64,000 bases of DNA from Limnoperna fortunei (Eukaryota > Mollusca > Bivalvia > Mytilida > Modiolidae). This document shows positions 35,401 to 50,400 of the stretch, in pieces. A program made the translations under genes and the position numbers. The stretch is taken from the NCBI GenBank assembly GCA_944474755.1, contig OX104124.1, positions 40,468,636 through 40,532,635 on the forward strand, read 5' to 3'. The notes beneath the pieces were generated by a model. It worked only from the letters and a program-made list of their open reading frames with translations. It had not been told where the DNA came from and made no database searches. Position 1 is the first letter of the stretch; each line of letters opens with the position of its first letter.

Positions 35401-38400
35401 TAAAATGCAAATGGCGTCGTTATGTAACCTGAAGTGTTTGAAGATCGATGTTTTGATTACAATCATTCAGGGATTAAAATAAAAGGTGTTATCTTTTTGT
35501 TTTCTTTGTTTGGTTCATGAATCAAAGTTGACAAATTGTTTTGGTTTCGAAATGTGTGATTTTCCGTTTTAACAACGATCAAAATAGACGATATGAGAAT
35601 GCTCTATTTTTAATTTAATTTACTACAAGCACTTGAAATTAATAAAAGTATAAACATAAATGATATTAAAAAGAGAATAAATTACATTTTAAAGTAAAAA
35701 CTTGTTTAGAAGCGCAGCCAAGTTGGACTTGGATGTCTTCATCTTTAGACGTTTTGTGAAAACTTGTACGTGTGGATCGTACATGCATATAAGAATTTTT
35801 CCGCAATTTTCTGGTCCAAGAAAGGAGTGCGGACAATACGTAAATGCGGACTATACACACCGTTTTACGGTATTTCTCAATTTTAAGTGTAGAGCATACA
35901 TAGAATGCACAGGTGCTCTACCACTTAGAACTATTTTGAGAACACTGTAGAATATTTGTCAATTTCAAAAATGAGGTGTTTCAAGTTTTCAATAGTGTTT
36001 TTAATTAAAACTTATTGTTATTACATATAGGATACTGCAGGTATGTCCCTTGGGCCTTGCATAGAGCTTTTTAATTTGTAACCATGATGTTAATTATTAT
36101 AATTTACATTTTACTTTCAGCTATGGCTATGGGTTCTTAGTAATAGCAGAGATTGGAGGAGATGTCAAAAAGATGTTTGACAGTATAGAAGACATCATAG
36201 CACAGGCAGATGAAGTAGATGAAAAATATTTACAGGTATGCAAGTTTGTTTGTTTTTTTTTTGCGAAAGAAGCTTGTGTAGCTGTTAGGGTAAAAATTGA
36301 TGAAATGACCAGTACTGAATATTAGTTGATGTATGCTGAGGGATATTTATAAAGTGTGCACTGTGCACCAGGCAAAAACATAAATATGCATATTAAGTGG
36401 AAAGAATACAAGAACATCATATAAATGCAGAAAACTTGACCTTTTGATGGATTCTGTAACTTATCATCAGAATTGTTGGCTCTGAGGGTAGGCAAAGTAG
36501 TGCTTTATTAGTTCTACCATCAATGACAGAAAACATTTTTAAGGTGTTAATCCTTTATGTATCCTATGTTGGCTTTAAATATATTTTCAAGAGGATCACT
36601 CAGCCTCCAGTTGAATAGCTTTGCAACAAAGACAATACTTTTACCAAGTAACCTTTATATACCATCTCAAAGGAAAAAGAAAATTGCTTAATAGTACCAA
36701 TTTCTGATTATTGTTTATGAATAACAATAAAAATTGGCACAATGTTTTTTTGTCTTTAAAGTGTTGTATAAAAATTAAATTAAGCTTTCTAAGGCATGTC
36801 ATTGTCAAACCTTTACATTTTTGTACTTGTATGTGATTTTTTGTCTTGTTTTTGTATGGAAGTACATTATACATAGTACATACATGTAATGGTGGTTTAA
36901 ATTCATTCTAAGTGGTGCAGGGGTAATTTATATTTTTTGTTGGTGGGTCTGTTACATTTCTGTAAGTACAGACGTGACAACGTGTTTTTTATATTGCCCA
37001 CTATATACCGTGGTCGTGGTTTTTTCATTAAGAAATTCACCACCATACGCCACGGTGGTATTCTGCGGTACATCGTGTTATGTCCACTACATATCGTGAC
37101 CCACCGTGTTGACCACGGTGGATTTTCAATTTCCTTTCATGCTTACACAGTGAAAAAATTAAAATGTTGCGATTTAATTTAGATATTTGTGTTAAAATAT
37201 GCCGTTTTAATACGTTTGTTTGACAACAAAATTAATCTGCGTTTTGTTTATCTATTCATTATACAGAATACCTTAAAGTTTATTGTCACTGATTTGATTG
37301 ACAATTATTCCCTTAACGTGTTCTAAAAGGTTAGAACACCGCATTTTGCCCTTAAAATTGTCAAAATCTTTGCTATTCTATCGTCAAAATTTCCCTGTCA
37401 GCGCCTCTGATTAATATTCCAACCGTTTGAACTTTTACCGGATGTAAATTGTGTCACACCTTAAATCGACCGATTATCTAAGTATTGTCCAGTCATCATT
37501 TTTTCAAGCACGTGCTCTCAAACATTTCAATAAACTGGTGTATTGTATAATTTTATAATTAACAGGTGAACACGCGGCTTCACATTTTTAACGGTAAAGA
37601 AATAAGCACATTACACAATAAATACGAGACTTGTAAAGAAATACACAATAAATGCGAGACTTGTAAAGAAATTCGTTTTAAAAACGTCAAAATCAATATA
37701 CGACTTAAAATGCTACATTTTCAAATTTTCTGAATTATTACTTAATATAAATGTCGCAGAATATATTGTTCCACGAATGGTTTTATACCCGATTCGTCGG
37801 TGTTGAACCACGTGTGTAAAAAAAATACAATCCTGATATAGAATCAACCATAATAGTCGTTTCAGTGTTAAAAGCCTGACACATCATCAACTTTTGTTGT
37901 AGAAAAGACTTAAGTAGCATCCTTATAATTTCTATAATGTTACGACAAGACCCTATGTCCGCAAACAGACATTCGTATCGGCGCGCAAAAAAAAACCAAC
38001 AACAACAAAAAAAAAGAACAAAAGAAAACAAACTTACATACTGTTGAGTAAATTCGGGCAATTATTTTATATTGATATGAGTGTGGACAAATCAGTTCTT
38101 TCGTCTTCAAAAATAATGTTATTCCGATTTGTTTTGTTCATGTTATAACAGACGTAAGTAACTATGCATATTTTATTGTTTGATGTACCACAATACAACA
38201 AAATATTAAGAATAAGTATTTGTATTTAGAGAACTAAGGCAAGTCTAAAAGGGGTCTGATCTCGAGAATATTTATCCCAATAAATACTATGTCATGCAAA
38301 AACACCGAAACTGCGAGTTAATTTTAACGGGAACTTTATACAAATAACACGTCTGCCTCCATTTGAAAAATTGTCAGTTTTGTATATTTAGCTCAGAAGC

Positions 38401-41400
38401 ACATCACTACTTTTTTTTATATAAACCTGTTATATTAATTGTTATAGTTTAAAACGCCATTGTCCAAAGTAAATGTGTATTTAGAATTGTGCGTACGTAA
38501 GACTTCATTCAACCTTGTGAAACAGGCGCATGTGCCATATCGTAGTTAAACTATATTTTATGTGGCGATTCTCGTTTATAAACTTTTCACATATTTATTA
38601 TTCTTGCTGCATGTTGGCTTCAATTTAGTAATTTATTTGTTGTATCCCATCCTATTAACGAATTTTATATAACTATACGTATACGTGATGTAAACTTTTG
38701 TCCGCGTTTGTTAAAACAACTCTGGTTTTAAATACCAAATAAAGAAAAAGATCGCCGCTCAACTGCCCGTTTTCTGTCGAAAAGGATTTATAATTGATTA
38801 AAGAGAGTTCGCGTACAACTTCAGGACAATTCGTTATACGTTGTAATACACAAAAACGTAATGTGACAATTCCAATCCGGATAATTTACCGAACTTGTTC
38901 AGGGTAATATTTAATGCATAACACATGCATCCTGTTGAACAAATATTCGATCTTCAAGTCTACCGGCACATTAAATCATTATTGATTATCAACAAATAAA
39001 ATGCATGTACAAATTATTCTTAAGCACTGTTTTAAAATGTTCTCTTTTCATTCGGGTAACGATGTTTAAACCCGCAATCAATTAAATGACAACGTTTATG
39101 TTGTCATGTACCACCGCGGAGATATCGTGGCCGGACCCCTGTGGCGACATGCCATGGTAGACTGAACTCCCTCATATGCATCCACCGTGGTAAGATTACC
39201 TGAGAAGATTCTTAACCACGATAGTAGGCGTGGATATACCATGGTGGGTGATAGAGAAAAGGATTAACTTCCATGGTGGGTTAGTGTTTTTTATAAAAAA
39301 CACGTTGTCCCCTCTGTACATTATTGGTCTCTTAATATGAATTGGATATATTACCATGGAAACAATAAATGCTAAAACAGTACTTTTTACCTGTAATTTC
39401 AGTTTGAAGGGGGACTGTACTCAACAGCATTAGTGATAGATGCAGCTTATAAGTTAGCAGATACAGCCAAAAAGGCTCCTACTATTACAGAGGTTAGTAT
39501 TAAGTGTTCATCTGAAGGCGGTGTCAACAAACACAGTTATTAAAACTCACTTAAAAAACACCTACTGATTGGCTCAAAACAATTTCACATGACTTTTATA
39601 AATGAGATGTCTTTCTATACAATGCCAAAAAAACCGAACCGGAAACTGGGAGACACTGCAATTGTCACCCTCGAAATCACGTGATTGGCAACTGGAAAGA
39701 GGGAAGCAATACTAGTGTCACCCTCGAAATCACATGAGCCCCAACCAGGAACGGGGTGACAATACCAGTCCTTGACATGGACAATCGTAATTCATTAAAC
39801 TCACAGAATAGATAATCGGAAGCAGTTTGTATTATTTACATTTGCAATAATTGATGTCAACAAAGTTTTAAAAACACATAATTATGAGAAATAACACTTG
39901 TTTGGTCAATAAACAGCGTTTCCGTTAACGCAAATTTGTGCGTATTTAACGCATAAAACACATTTTTGACCCCCAAAAATATTACCCAGAGGGTCATCAT
40001 GACGCAGCAAATTATGTACCAAAAATGTTTTAATACTCGTCGTCTGATCCGGCAGCGTATGTTATTTACCGTAGGCATACTTTTTGGAAAATGTATAAGC
40101 TGGTATCCTTTGTGTTGCCGTATAAGGGAAACGATTATTTTCAACGGTAACCAGTTTGTTACTTCCGGGAGTCCTCGGACTTTATCTTTAACTCTGACAG
40201 TTTTGTATACACGTGGAACGATACGCTTCCTAACTTTGATTACATTTTATTTGATTAAGGCACCACTTTAAACAAAAAAACAATCAACCGGCGATGATAA
40301 AATTGATAAGTTTATTCCAAAATGAGCATGAAGAGAACGATTGTTTTTGAAGTAGGATCGAAGTAGCGCAACCACGTGATCAAACACTACGATGTGCAAA
40401 CTTTTGCAAGCGTCTTTTAGAAATCGGTTTTAGAACGACCTTGGTTTACTGATGATCATATACTTGACAAAAATATATTATCCTTTTTGCATTCAGATAT
40501 CTATTAAAGTTTCAACAGTTGTATTTATTTTCAGCTGTGTAATACCTCTACCCTCTACATTTCAGACCTTGTCTAGTTTTCTTAAAGAAACTAAACAAAT
40601 AAAAAATTAATAAGCTTTCATCTTAATTTTGCTGTGTTTCCAGAGAAGTCACACTAAATAATTCCTTTCTTTTAATTCTAGTGAGATACACATGTATGAT
40701 ACTATTGAATTCTTTTTTCACAAACAATTATTGAAATCAATTGTATAAGGATATTGACATGAAACAAAACATTTTTTTCATACACCCGATATGCCTGTTT
40801 TATTTCAGAGGTATAAATATTTCATGCAGAAATTATATTACAATCTCTCTAAATGTAATTTTAGGCTGTGGTATATATTGTTTACTCTTGTTTGCAACAT
40901 TGTTCGATGCAAGTTTTTTATCATCAAAACTGAATAATAAATATGACCCTTGAAAATTGTATTTGACTCCCTAAACTCAGCTGCAGAGGGTAATCATGAC
41001 CCCCAGATTTGAAAAGTTTCAAAAACACTGTCAGACCTTGTCTAGTTTTCTTAAAGAAACTAAACAAATAAAAAATTAATAAGCTTTCATCTTAATTTTG
41101 CTGTGTTTCCAGAGAAGTCACACTAAATAGTTCCTTTCTTTTAATTCTAGTGAGATACACATGTATGATACTATTGAATTCTTTTTTCACAAACAATTAT
41201 TGAAATCAATTGTATAAGGATATTGACATGAAACAAAACATTTTTTTCATCCAGATATGTGTGTATTATTTCAGCGGTATAATTAATTCATGCAGAAATT
41301 ATATTACAATCTCTCTAAATGTAATTTTAGGCTGTGGTATATATTGTTTACTCTTGTTTGCAACATTGTTCGATGCAAGTTTTTTATCATCAAAACTGAA

Positions 41401-44400
41401 TAATAAATATGACCCTTGAAAATTGTATTTGACTCCCTAAACTCAGCTGCAGAGGGTCATCATGACCCCCAGATTTGAAAAGTTTCAAAAACACTGATAA
41501 AGATGGTCTATCTTGATTTGTTCGGTTAAATAAAACAATTGTGGCCTTCTTAATTGGTGGACATACAGAAATGTCAACTTGCCTAGGTTATATTGACAAC
41601 TTGCTTGGGTTGTCTTCACTAGGGCTTAAAGACACCCACACAAATTGACAATTCTGGATGTCCCCTCTATAGAAGGCCATAATTGTACATTGTCTGTAGA
41701 CGTTAGGACATGTAACATAAACAACATCATCAAAATATTGTTTACAGTTATGATGACTGAATTGTAGTGCAATTTTACGTAAATACTACGTAATTACTTG
41801 TTTATAATCGTTTTAAAAGTAATGATGTCTTCTTAATAACAGATGGTTTGTATTAGGTTTACATGGGAAACTAGAAAACCTATAAATCAGTTAAGATTAA
41901 CATCATGCATGCCTTGCCCAAAGTTAGGCACAAACTCACAAGCCCATTGTTGACACACTTGTAATCAGTAATTGATGAATAACTGCATAAATCACCAGGT
42001 CACCAAGGTGCCCCTTTGTAAAAGAAGAAAACTTGTTTAAAACAAAGTGTTTGTGTATCAACATGTCTTTTTAAGGACTGTCAGATAATAGGTTGATCTT
42101 ACTGCTACCTGGACTTACAAACATTGTAAAAGTATTTGCAGATTTGCATTACAAAAGTTAAAGGTGAAAACTACCATGATTAAGCTCAAATTGTATATTA
42201 ACCTGTTATGTTAAAAGTATTCAGATACTTGTATTTACAAGAATTATTTTTAGTTTGACGAAGTGAAAAAAAAAGGTGAAATATGAAGGCATTGATTGAC
42301 ATGATTGAAAATGAATGATGAATTTTTGCACTTTTATGGTTAAAATATCAGGAGAAAGTCAATAACATTACTTTTATGGTTAAAATTTCAGGAGAAAGTC
42401 AGTAAATTTGCCAACTATTTTATGAGTCGTAAACATGTACACCAGACCAGGTCAGCATACCACCTCCTGTCTGTGGTCAAAACACTCACAGAAAACAAGG
42501 TAAGTAATTGTTATTTATATCAAGATTTATCAATAGTGTCTCTGCTCAGGGTCTGTTTAGTTACTGTTCATTTGATATGAAAATTGGCCTGGCAAATTTA
42601 ACAATAACAAATTTATATGATATATCTGAAAAATTGCTTATGGACTTTTCAATTAACAAATACTGGGGTGTCAAGACACCATTTATAATTTGGGGTACCT
42701 GGATTTCGGATGTAGATTCACTTTTATCCCATTCCCGTGTGGAAGTTGATTGCAGTGTTATGACCACATGTCTTTTCAGGAACCAGATTATTGAATTTTA
42801 AAACCCTTTACCAAATTTCTGTTTTGAAAAAAAAAGAATCCTTATTGAAATGTAAGAAGAGAATTATACATGCTGTAAATGTTCAGTGGATTTTGCATGT
42901 CTAGCAGTTGTATATTAAAAAAGGAGGTCTACATGTATGTCCAAAGTGAACCATTTTGCATCATCCTAAAATTTTTAATTGTCAGAAATAATTGATAAAA
43001 TTATTGTAACAATACATAATTATTATCCTTTACATAGCATGGGCAATTTAATTTTTGGAAGAATGAGAGAATGAAACATTTGAAAACTGCTTTTTTTATG
43101 GAAAATAATTAAAATGTGCATTTTTTTTATTTTCAGTACCACATTCCAGTAGCCATTACACTGGCCAGTTCTGTAGCAGTTAGCCAATCAATGTCCACAG
43201 TACAGGTAATTCATTCTGTTAACACACCAGACATGTCCAGAGGGTTGTGGGTTTGTGTCTCTTTGTCATTAGAGTGTACTAATCTCCAATCTTAATTTAC
43301 AAGGATTGCCAGTCTTCCTAACTAAGGTCAGGTTTTCTCTGGGTACACCAGATTCCTTCCACAATAAAAAAAATGGAAGCCACGCAGCTGAAAAATTGCT
43401 AAAGATGGCATTAATATCCATTCAAAATAAAATAAACAAAACATATATCAAGATTATCAATTACAATTAAGTTTATTTCATTAATCATAGAAGATATGAA
43501 AAGGGAAAGATAAAAATATATACATCAATGCTTTGTATGTAAAATAGAGCAAAATGAGCAAAACTAACCAGTTCCACCTGTTTAAAGCCAATCAAGAAAT
43601 AATAGTTCATGCTGCTTTGGAGACCTTCATTTTTTCATTTGTTCAGTACTTTCTTTTTCTCAAAAATAAGCCAAACACTCATATTTGTATTAATATTGTA
43701 TGAAAAGTCCACTGTTCTGTATTTTTGTTTTGTATAAAACTTTTCAGTTATAATACATATTCAGTAGTATCCAGGGGCTGCTCTGGCTTCTAAAAAGCTG
43801 GCGGCAAAAAAATCGCCAGCTGCAATTTTCCGTCGCCAGTTTTGTAAAAGTGTCGCCATATTAGAAATCACTAGATCACTATATGGCATGGCGAAAAATT
43901 TTTAACATTATGTGTGACATATTCTGTAAAGTCGGACGAAATCCAAGTTTGCCGGACTCTTAATTCAATTTTTCAAAAGTTTTCTCTCCAGCAGCCCGTA
44001 CACTAATTGTATTTTAATCATGAAAAGATGTGTGAGTGATTTCTTGTTGGCAGAAAACCAAAATTTTACAGTAATTTATTAGAAACATCTATTCCCGTGA
44101 ATGAACATAAAACCGGAAATACTGAAAATAGAACTACGCATCTGTAAGAGTTTTCTAATTACCAAATTAAGACGGACATCCGGTCCAGAAATCACTCAAC
44201 AACGACGTCAGTTTTCATACCTGTATTTTATTAATTACATTATAAAAAAAATATTACTACAAAAATATGTTTGTTTTGTTATTTTTATAAAATTAATTAA
44301 CAGCATCAATTGTTTTATTACACGTCTACTCAAATGTGATGCAGGTAAAGCTGCTTTTCATCATACAACTTTGTTGATTCATTTATTGCCGATTTCCGTT

Positions 44401-47400
44401 TAATAACTCCAAATAACACACATGTCACTGGATACTACACAATACACGTGTATTTACGACCATAAGAGCCGACAAAGGATCTTAAATGATGAAATCGCCG
44501 ATTACCGATAAATTTAAAACGTGCATGCATCGTTTAACACTATAAAACCTTGGCGCCAAAAAAATCGCCATACGCAATATTTTGTCGCCAAATGAAAAAA
44601 AAAATCGCAATTGGCGACATTGGCGAAGCCCAGCGCGACCCCTGGTATCACACACAGATTAGGGTTTTTTTCAGAAAAAAATGTACAGTGGGGTCGCAAC
44701 TCGGCTAAAAAATGGGTTACCACCACTAAAATTTTTTTAGAGGCACAACCTAGAAAATGCTTTTATGGAAAGTACCACCCACCTATAAAATAAAATTGAT
44801 ATATCAATATGATCCTTGATTATATTGGAATCCTAAAACCACAGATAGGATTAAATATACAATAATAAATATACCCTTATATTTATCTGAATGTTGTGAT
44901 AGGCCGTTGGTATTTAACCAATGGCAAACGTTTTCAACACTCAATTCTTCAGTGTTCATTTTTGCTTCGTCTGCCATGTGGTTGCATTTCAGTATAATTG
45001 GGCTTTTACAACATCTGGTTAATGACAGAGCAGAGCAATATAGAAAATAGGCAACTAGTCTTATTCTTAGCTTTCGGGCTTAAAACCATTCAAAAGTTTA
45101 TAAATGATCGGTTATTCTCCTTGCATTCATTCCGACAAAATTGTCAGTCAAAAATTGCGGGTACATCGAAGGCACCACGTTTGGCGCATTAGAAACAGAA
45201 AAACATGGACAACCAAGATTACTTTAATAAGAACGTACCTACACCCACCAAAATAGAAATACCCTCAACCCTCCTCCCCCCCCCTACCAAGGAAAAAAAC
45301 AATAACCTGCATTCAGACCACCCTGTACATTTTTTCCTGGAAAAGCCCTTATCATAAAATTAGATATTAAACACTATATTTTTTTAACAGGTACGCGTGT
45401 CCAACCTCATGGGTGGAGCTCTTGGCCCATTGACGGTTGTGGCAGAAAGTGCTAAGCATTTACGTGATGATGCCATCATCCTTAGCAAGAAACCATTCAC
45501 ATCTAAAGAAGAGTGAGTAGAATATTAGTAAAAATATTCCTTTTTTCAGAGTTTAAACAAACTTAATGTAATGCTTCAAGCAAAAAAACTAGGTCAAAAA
45601 TTTTTACATAGACAATTGGTCTTCATCAATGCAGATTTATATAGACTGATGCATTTTTAAGTAGACTTGGGCCGTCTGTCTACCGCTAATTTTGAAGACT
45701 GCATTTTAAGACTAAGTGGTTATGGTAGTTAGTCAGTGCTATTATTAATTACCAGTTTTCAACACAGAAGTTGAAAGTTCCAGCTCGATGTTAATATTTG
45801 ATTGACAAGGATTGTCACTTTTGTTGCTGAGGGTCTGCTGTTTTCACTAAGTACCTCATCTTCTCTAAAAAAGAAAAATTTGAAACGTATAGAACTTTAA
45901 TGTTGTAATTAAATTATTTAACTAATAGACATTTGTTTTTGGTATGAAATTACTCATCATTTGTGATACAATATACATGAATATTGGCTTTAGTGCAATA
46001 ATACTAAAGTTTTTATCTGGTACCTAGATCTTTGTATGAACTCAACTTGATGGAGTCTAAGCCAGCTGCTGGATTCTACAGACTGACAATCAGTGCCACA
46101 CCAACCAAGGCTGACAAGAGACTCCTTGGTACCTCAGGAGCATTTGTAAGTGTTGTATTTATTTTGTACTTGTCCCTTTTTTTTCCTAAAGGTGTTGTCT
46201 TAACTGGATTGTTTTGTTTCTTAAGAATTAAGAGTCTGGAAAATTCTGTTTTAAAGTAATTTTTTCCTCTTTCTTTTCTCTCCATGTTCATATGAACTGA
46301 AACAGAAATCCCAATTACAATTTTTGATACCCAAAATTTAGCTGTTGTATATATATTGTACAAACAGTTGTACTTTTGGGTAACATCAACACCAGGATGT
46401 GCCAGGGCCGTTACTGCTTATACAAGTACTTGCTGTGTATTCTTCTCTGGGACAGATTCATTACACTTTAAAATTGTAAACTTTCAATGGGTACCTTGGC
46501 ATTATCTCCTAATAAAACTGGATGTCATTATATAGCTGGAAAATTGCTGAAAGGGTCATAAAAAAACTAAATCTGATTAAAAATTAATATGACACTTATC
46601 AGTTGTATATAATGTCTCAACAGATCACAAGTTGTGAAACATCCCCATCTCCAATGGCAATTATTATACACCCGCTTTGTTTTAAAAAAACTCTGTGTGA
46701 ATCCATTCTGGCTGCTTCATTATCATTAATGGGACCTCTTTGTAGCTCTACATAAAGGGAAAAAAAAGAGCTACAATAACTATGTGTTTTTATGCTCCTA
46801 AGACATCTACTTCCTGTTTACTGAATACTTAGATTTTTACACATAGTTGTCATACATGCAAGATATCCGTCGCAGTTTTCTGTTCGTCCATGTGTACACT
46901 TGTTTCATTCAATGTACACTGTAAGTCTCCCATATTTTAGCTTATGGGTACTTTTTCCTTGGAAAAATTTAAAATTTAGATGAATTTTCATGTATGACTG
47001 CTGATGAATTTTAGGTCATCAATGAAGACCCAATTGATTAGGTTGACTAAAATGTTAGATTTGTAATGTATTAATATAGTTACCCAAAACTTTGCTGTTG
47101 TATATTTATTGTTCAAACAGTTATACATTTGGGTAACATCAACACCAGGAGGTTCCAGGGTCATTACTGTTTATACAAGTAACTGGCTATGAATTGTTCT
47201 CTGGGACAGATTTGTTGCACCATAAAATTAAAAAGTATTTTCAGTTTGTCTTGTCCAAGGCTGGGATTTTCACTATGTACTGTGGCATTTTCCCTCAATA
47301 AAAGTGGATGCCATTATATACCTTGACAATTGCTGAAAGTGGCTTCAACAAAAACCCATTCTGATCACAAATTAATATGACAAAGGGCAATAGCAAACAG

Positions 47401-50400
47401 AAATTATTTATTATTGCTGGGACCATTCCCAAAGACCCACAGAGTAGCCAGCGAGCCCAACAGTAATTTAAAAAGGGATATTGAAAGTTCGTAATACGGA
47501 AAGACTAGCCACAGACAACTGTGGGTAACTAATATTTTTTTGTGGAGATTGCCACCCTCCTTGAATGATAAAGACCCATAAGACCCTAAAAAGAGTAGGC
47601 TCATTCTAGCAACTACAAAAGGTTCAAGTCTCGTTCCCCACCAATACTCCATACCTTTTTCAAATGGCAGTCAACATTTGTTTACCACACTCCTTGCACG
47701 ATAAAACCCCTTTTGTAGATTTAAAAAAATGAGTAGGCTCATTTTAGTCGCTACAAATGGCTAAATTTTCTGCCTCTACCAAAAACTCCAAACTTGTCTA
47801 GTGGCAGTCAAAATTGTGTTCCCTGTGTCCCATCCAAGCACCTTTTTCCAATGATTCATTGTTTTTTAACTTGTTCTCGTCCTGAATTTAGCTGAAATAC
47901 TGCTCACTGGATGTAGAGCAAGCATCCAATCAATCAATCAAAAGTGTTTACTATTGGCCCATTCCTGTCCCCTGTCGATTTATTGTTTGTAAATTTGTTC
48001 TAAACCTGAATAAAGCTGAAGTAACTCACTGGACGTAAAGCAAACTTTCATTCAAGCAACAATTAATTTTGTCTCTCTATGAGCCTTATTTTTGCTTAGG
48101 GGCTACTTTTTCCTGGAAAAATTGAAAGTTTTTATAAATGACTGTTGATGAGTTTTAGGGCATCAATGAAGACCCAATTGATTAAGTTGACTAAAATGTT
48201 AGATTTGTAATGTATTAATATAGTTACCCAAAACTTTGCTGTTGTATTTTTATTGTTCAAACAGTTATACATTTGGGTAACATCAAAACCAGAATGTTCC
48301 AGAGTCATTACTGCTTAAACAAGTACTGGCTGTGAATTCTTCTCTGGGACAGATTTATATATTGCAACATGGTTTTTTTTTCACAAGAACATTGAAGTGA
48401 CTTGGATGCTGTAATCCTTGCACAGTCCCCTTACAAAACCTCCCTTAACAATATTGATTGCCATCTTTTTACCACAAATGTTCTATCGACTTTAAATATG
48501 TAATTAGCTTAAAAAATGTATGCCTTGATTTACTACCCCTATCACTTATTCTCATGATTAAGTCGTTTTCATCATCGGTGATGAAAATGACTTAATCATG
48601 TATTGAGGTTACCATATTGAAATACCTTACATTTGCCTTTTTGGAAACCAACGTGGGAGTAAAATAACATTTTTAGCTTGAATTCTTGGTTATGCTACAA
48701 TTTATGAACTTGATTACAATTAAAGGCACCATTTATAAAAATGTTTTACGACTTGCAACTTGTCATCTATTTCATTGGTCAGTTCAAATGCAGCAACACA
48801 GTTTATTCAAATAACTTGCATTATTCACATGACCTAGTCTTTTGCCATTAAAATTCTGATAGTTCCCTGACATAATGGCTGTTTTTTAATTGTCAGGTAT
48901 TATTGTTAAAATTAAATTATTATGAATATTTCAAATTTCTTTACAGGCTATACTTCATAACCTGTTAACAAATTTGAAAAATATTCCTTATATTCAAAGA
49001 AATAGAGCTTTTCCATATAAACCTAAAAGATACCGGTAGAAAGCACTTCGACAATAAATGGTTATCATTTATTACAATATTTGTCTGCTACATGTATGTT
49101 TTCATTGTGTTAAGTAATTTAAGCATCTAAACACGAAGTGATTTCACTGTAACTTTTCCTGTGTGGTTATTACATGTTAATTAAACTGTTAAAACAAGTA
49201 AATGATAAAAGACAAAAACCCAAACATTTCTGTTGTACATGCATTGTACCAACAGTTGTACTTTTGGGTAACATCAATACCAGGATGTGCCAGGGCCGTT
49301 ACTGCTTATACAAGTACTGGCTGTGTATTCTTCTCTGGGACAGATATTTTTTGCACCATAAAAATTCAAGTGACTTGCATGCTGTCCTTGTACAGTCCTT
49401 TTGTTTAATCTCCATCAATAATAGTGGTCTCCAACTTTTTACCACAAATATTCTGTCAACTTTTAAAATGTAATTAGATAAAAAATTTCTCCCTTGGCAT
49501 ATGCGCCCATTACATGTTCACATAATTGAATCGTGTTAATCATCATGCACTGTATTGACTGTAAGGTAAGCATATTGAAATACATTTCTTTTGCATTTTT
49601 GGCGACCAATGTGGGAGTTAAATAATGTACATTTTTTGGCTTAAATTCTTGGTTAGGCCCATATTTTAAAAATGGATGCCTTGCAACTTGTCATATGTTA
49701 TATGTTTTTTTTCAAAATTTATGCCTATGTTCTATGTTTATATACAAATATTACTCTACACCTTTGTTCAGTACTAAGCAGAAAACTATTTGTGTTTAAT
49801 TAATTTGTTTTTAGGCTGAAATCTGATTAGGAAATTATTTTACTCCCAAATTTAGCTCAAAACAAGTAAATGAAAAGACGAAAACCAGTCACCCAAACTT
49901 TTCTGTTGTACATGCATTGTACCAACAGTTGTACTTTTGGGTAACATCAATACCAGGATGTGCCAGGGTCATTACTGCTCATGCAAGTACTGGCTGTGTA
50001 TTCTTCTCTGGGACAGATATTTTCAACAGAATCTCTGACTATTTATGAATATAACTTCATTCAGTATTTTAAATGGCCATTTATAATGTCATCTTACAGG
50101 TTGAGGTTAAAGTGACAACCCAGGTGTCAATAGAGAATGTAGAGATAGGAGTGGCAGACAAAGATCAAACCACTGCCTCCAGGACTACTAAGTATGTATT
50201 ACTTCCTGGGTTAAAGGTCAACAATCTTAATTGTCACACATGCATCTTACTAAAATTAGAAAACTAAATTTTACACTTTGTGTCCACCATTGTCTGTTGC
50301 CACGGTGGGCCTAATGCTGCTGCATGGTGTCATTTTGACTATTGTTGCCAACCTATACACGTGTGCAGATGTTATACATTTAAATGAGTATGGATTGAGG

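Larger units (their letters stand above)
47012..48357 (+). repeat. diverged direct duplication (about 1.14-kb offset) containing hairpin-repeat copies 2 and 3
   Basis: TCATCAATGAAGACCCAATT then TTAGATTTGTAATGTATTAA then the hairpin repeat occurs at 47018-47211 and again at about 48160-48354. The match extends upstream (GGTACTTTTTCCTTGG against GCTACTTTTTCCTGG). The hairpin units are at 47082-47211 and 48226-48354. Confidence 0.8.

Noticed and set aside
40741..41419. Two paralogous 70-residue membrane peptides
   Set aside because: The similarity comes from the 469-bp duplication, not from protein-level conservation. They sit in an intron and show no codon-level constraint that I can see.
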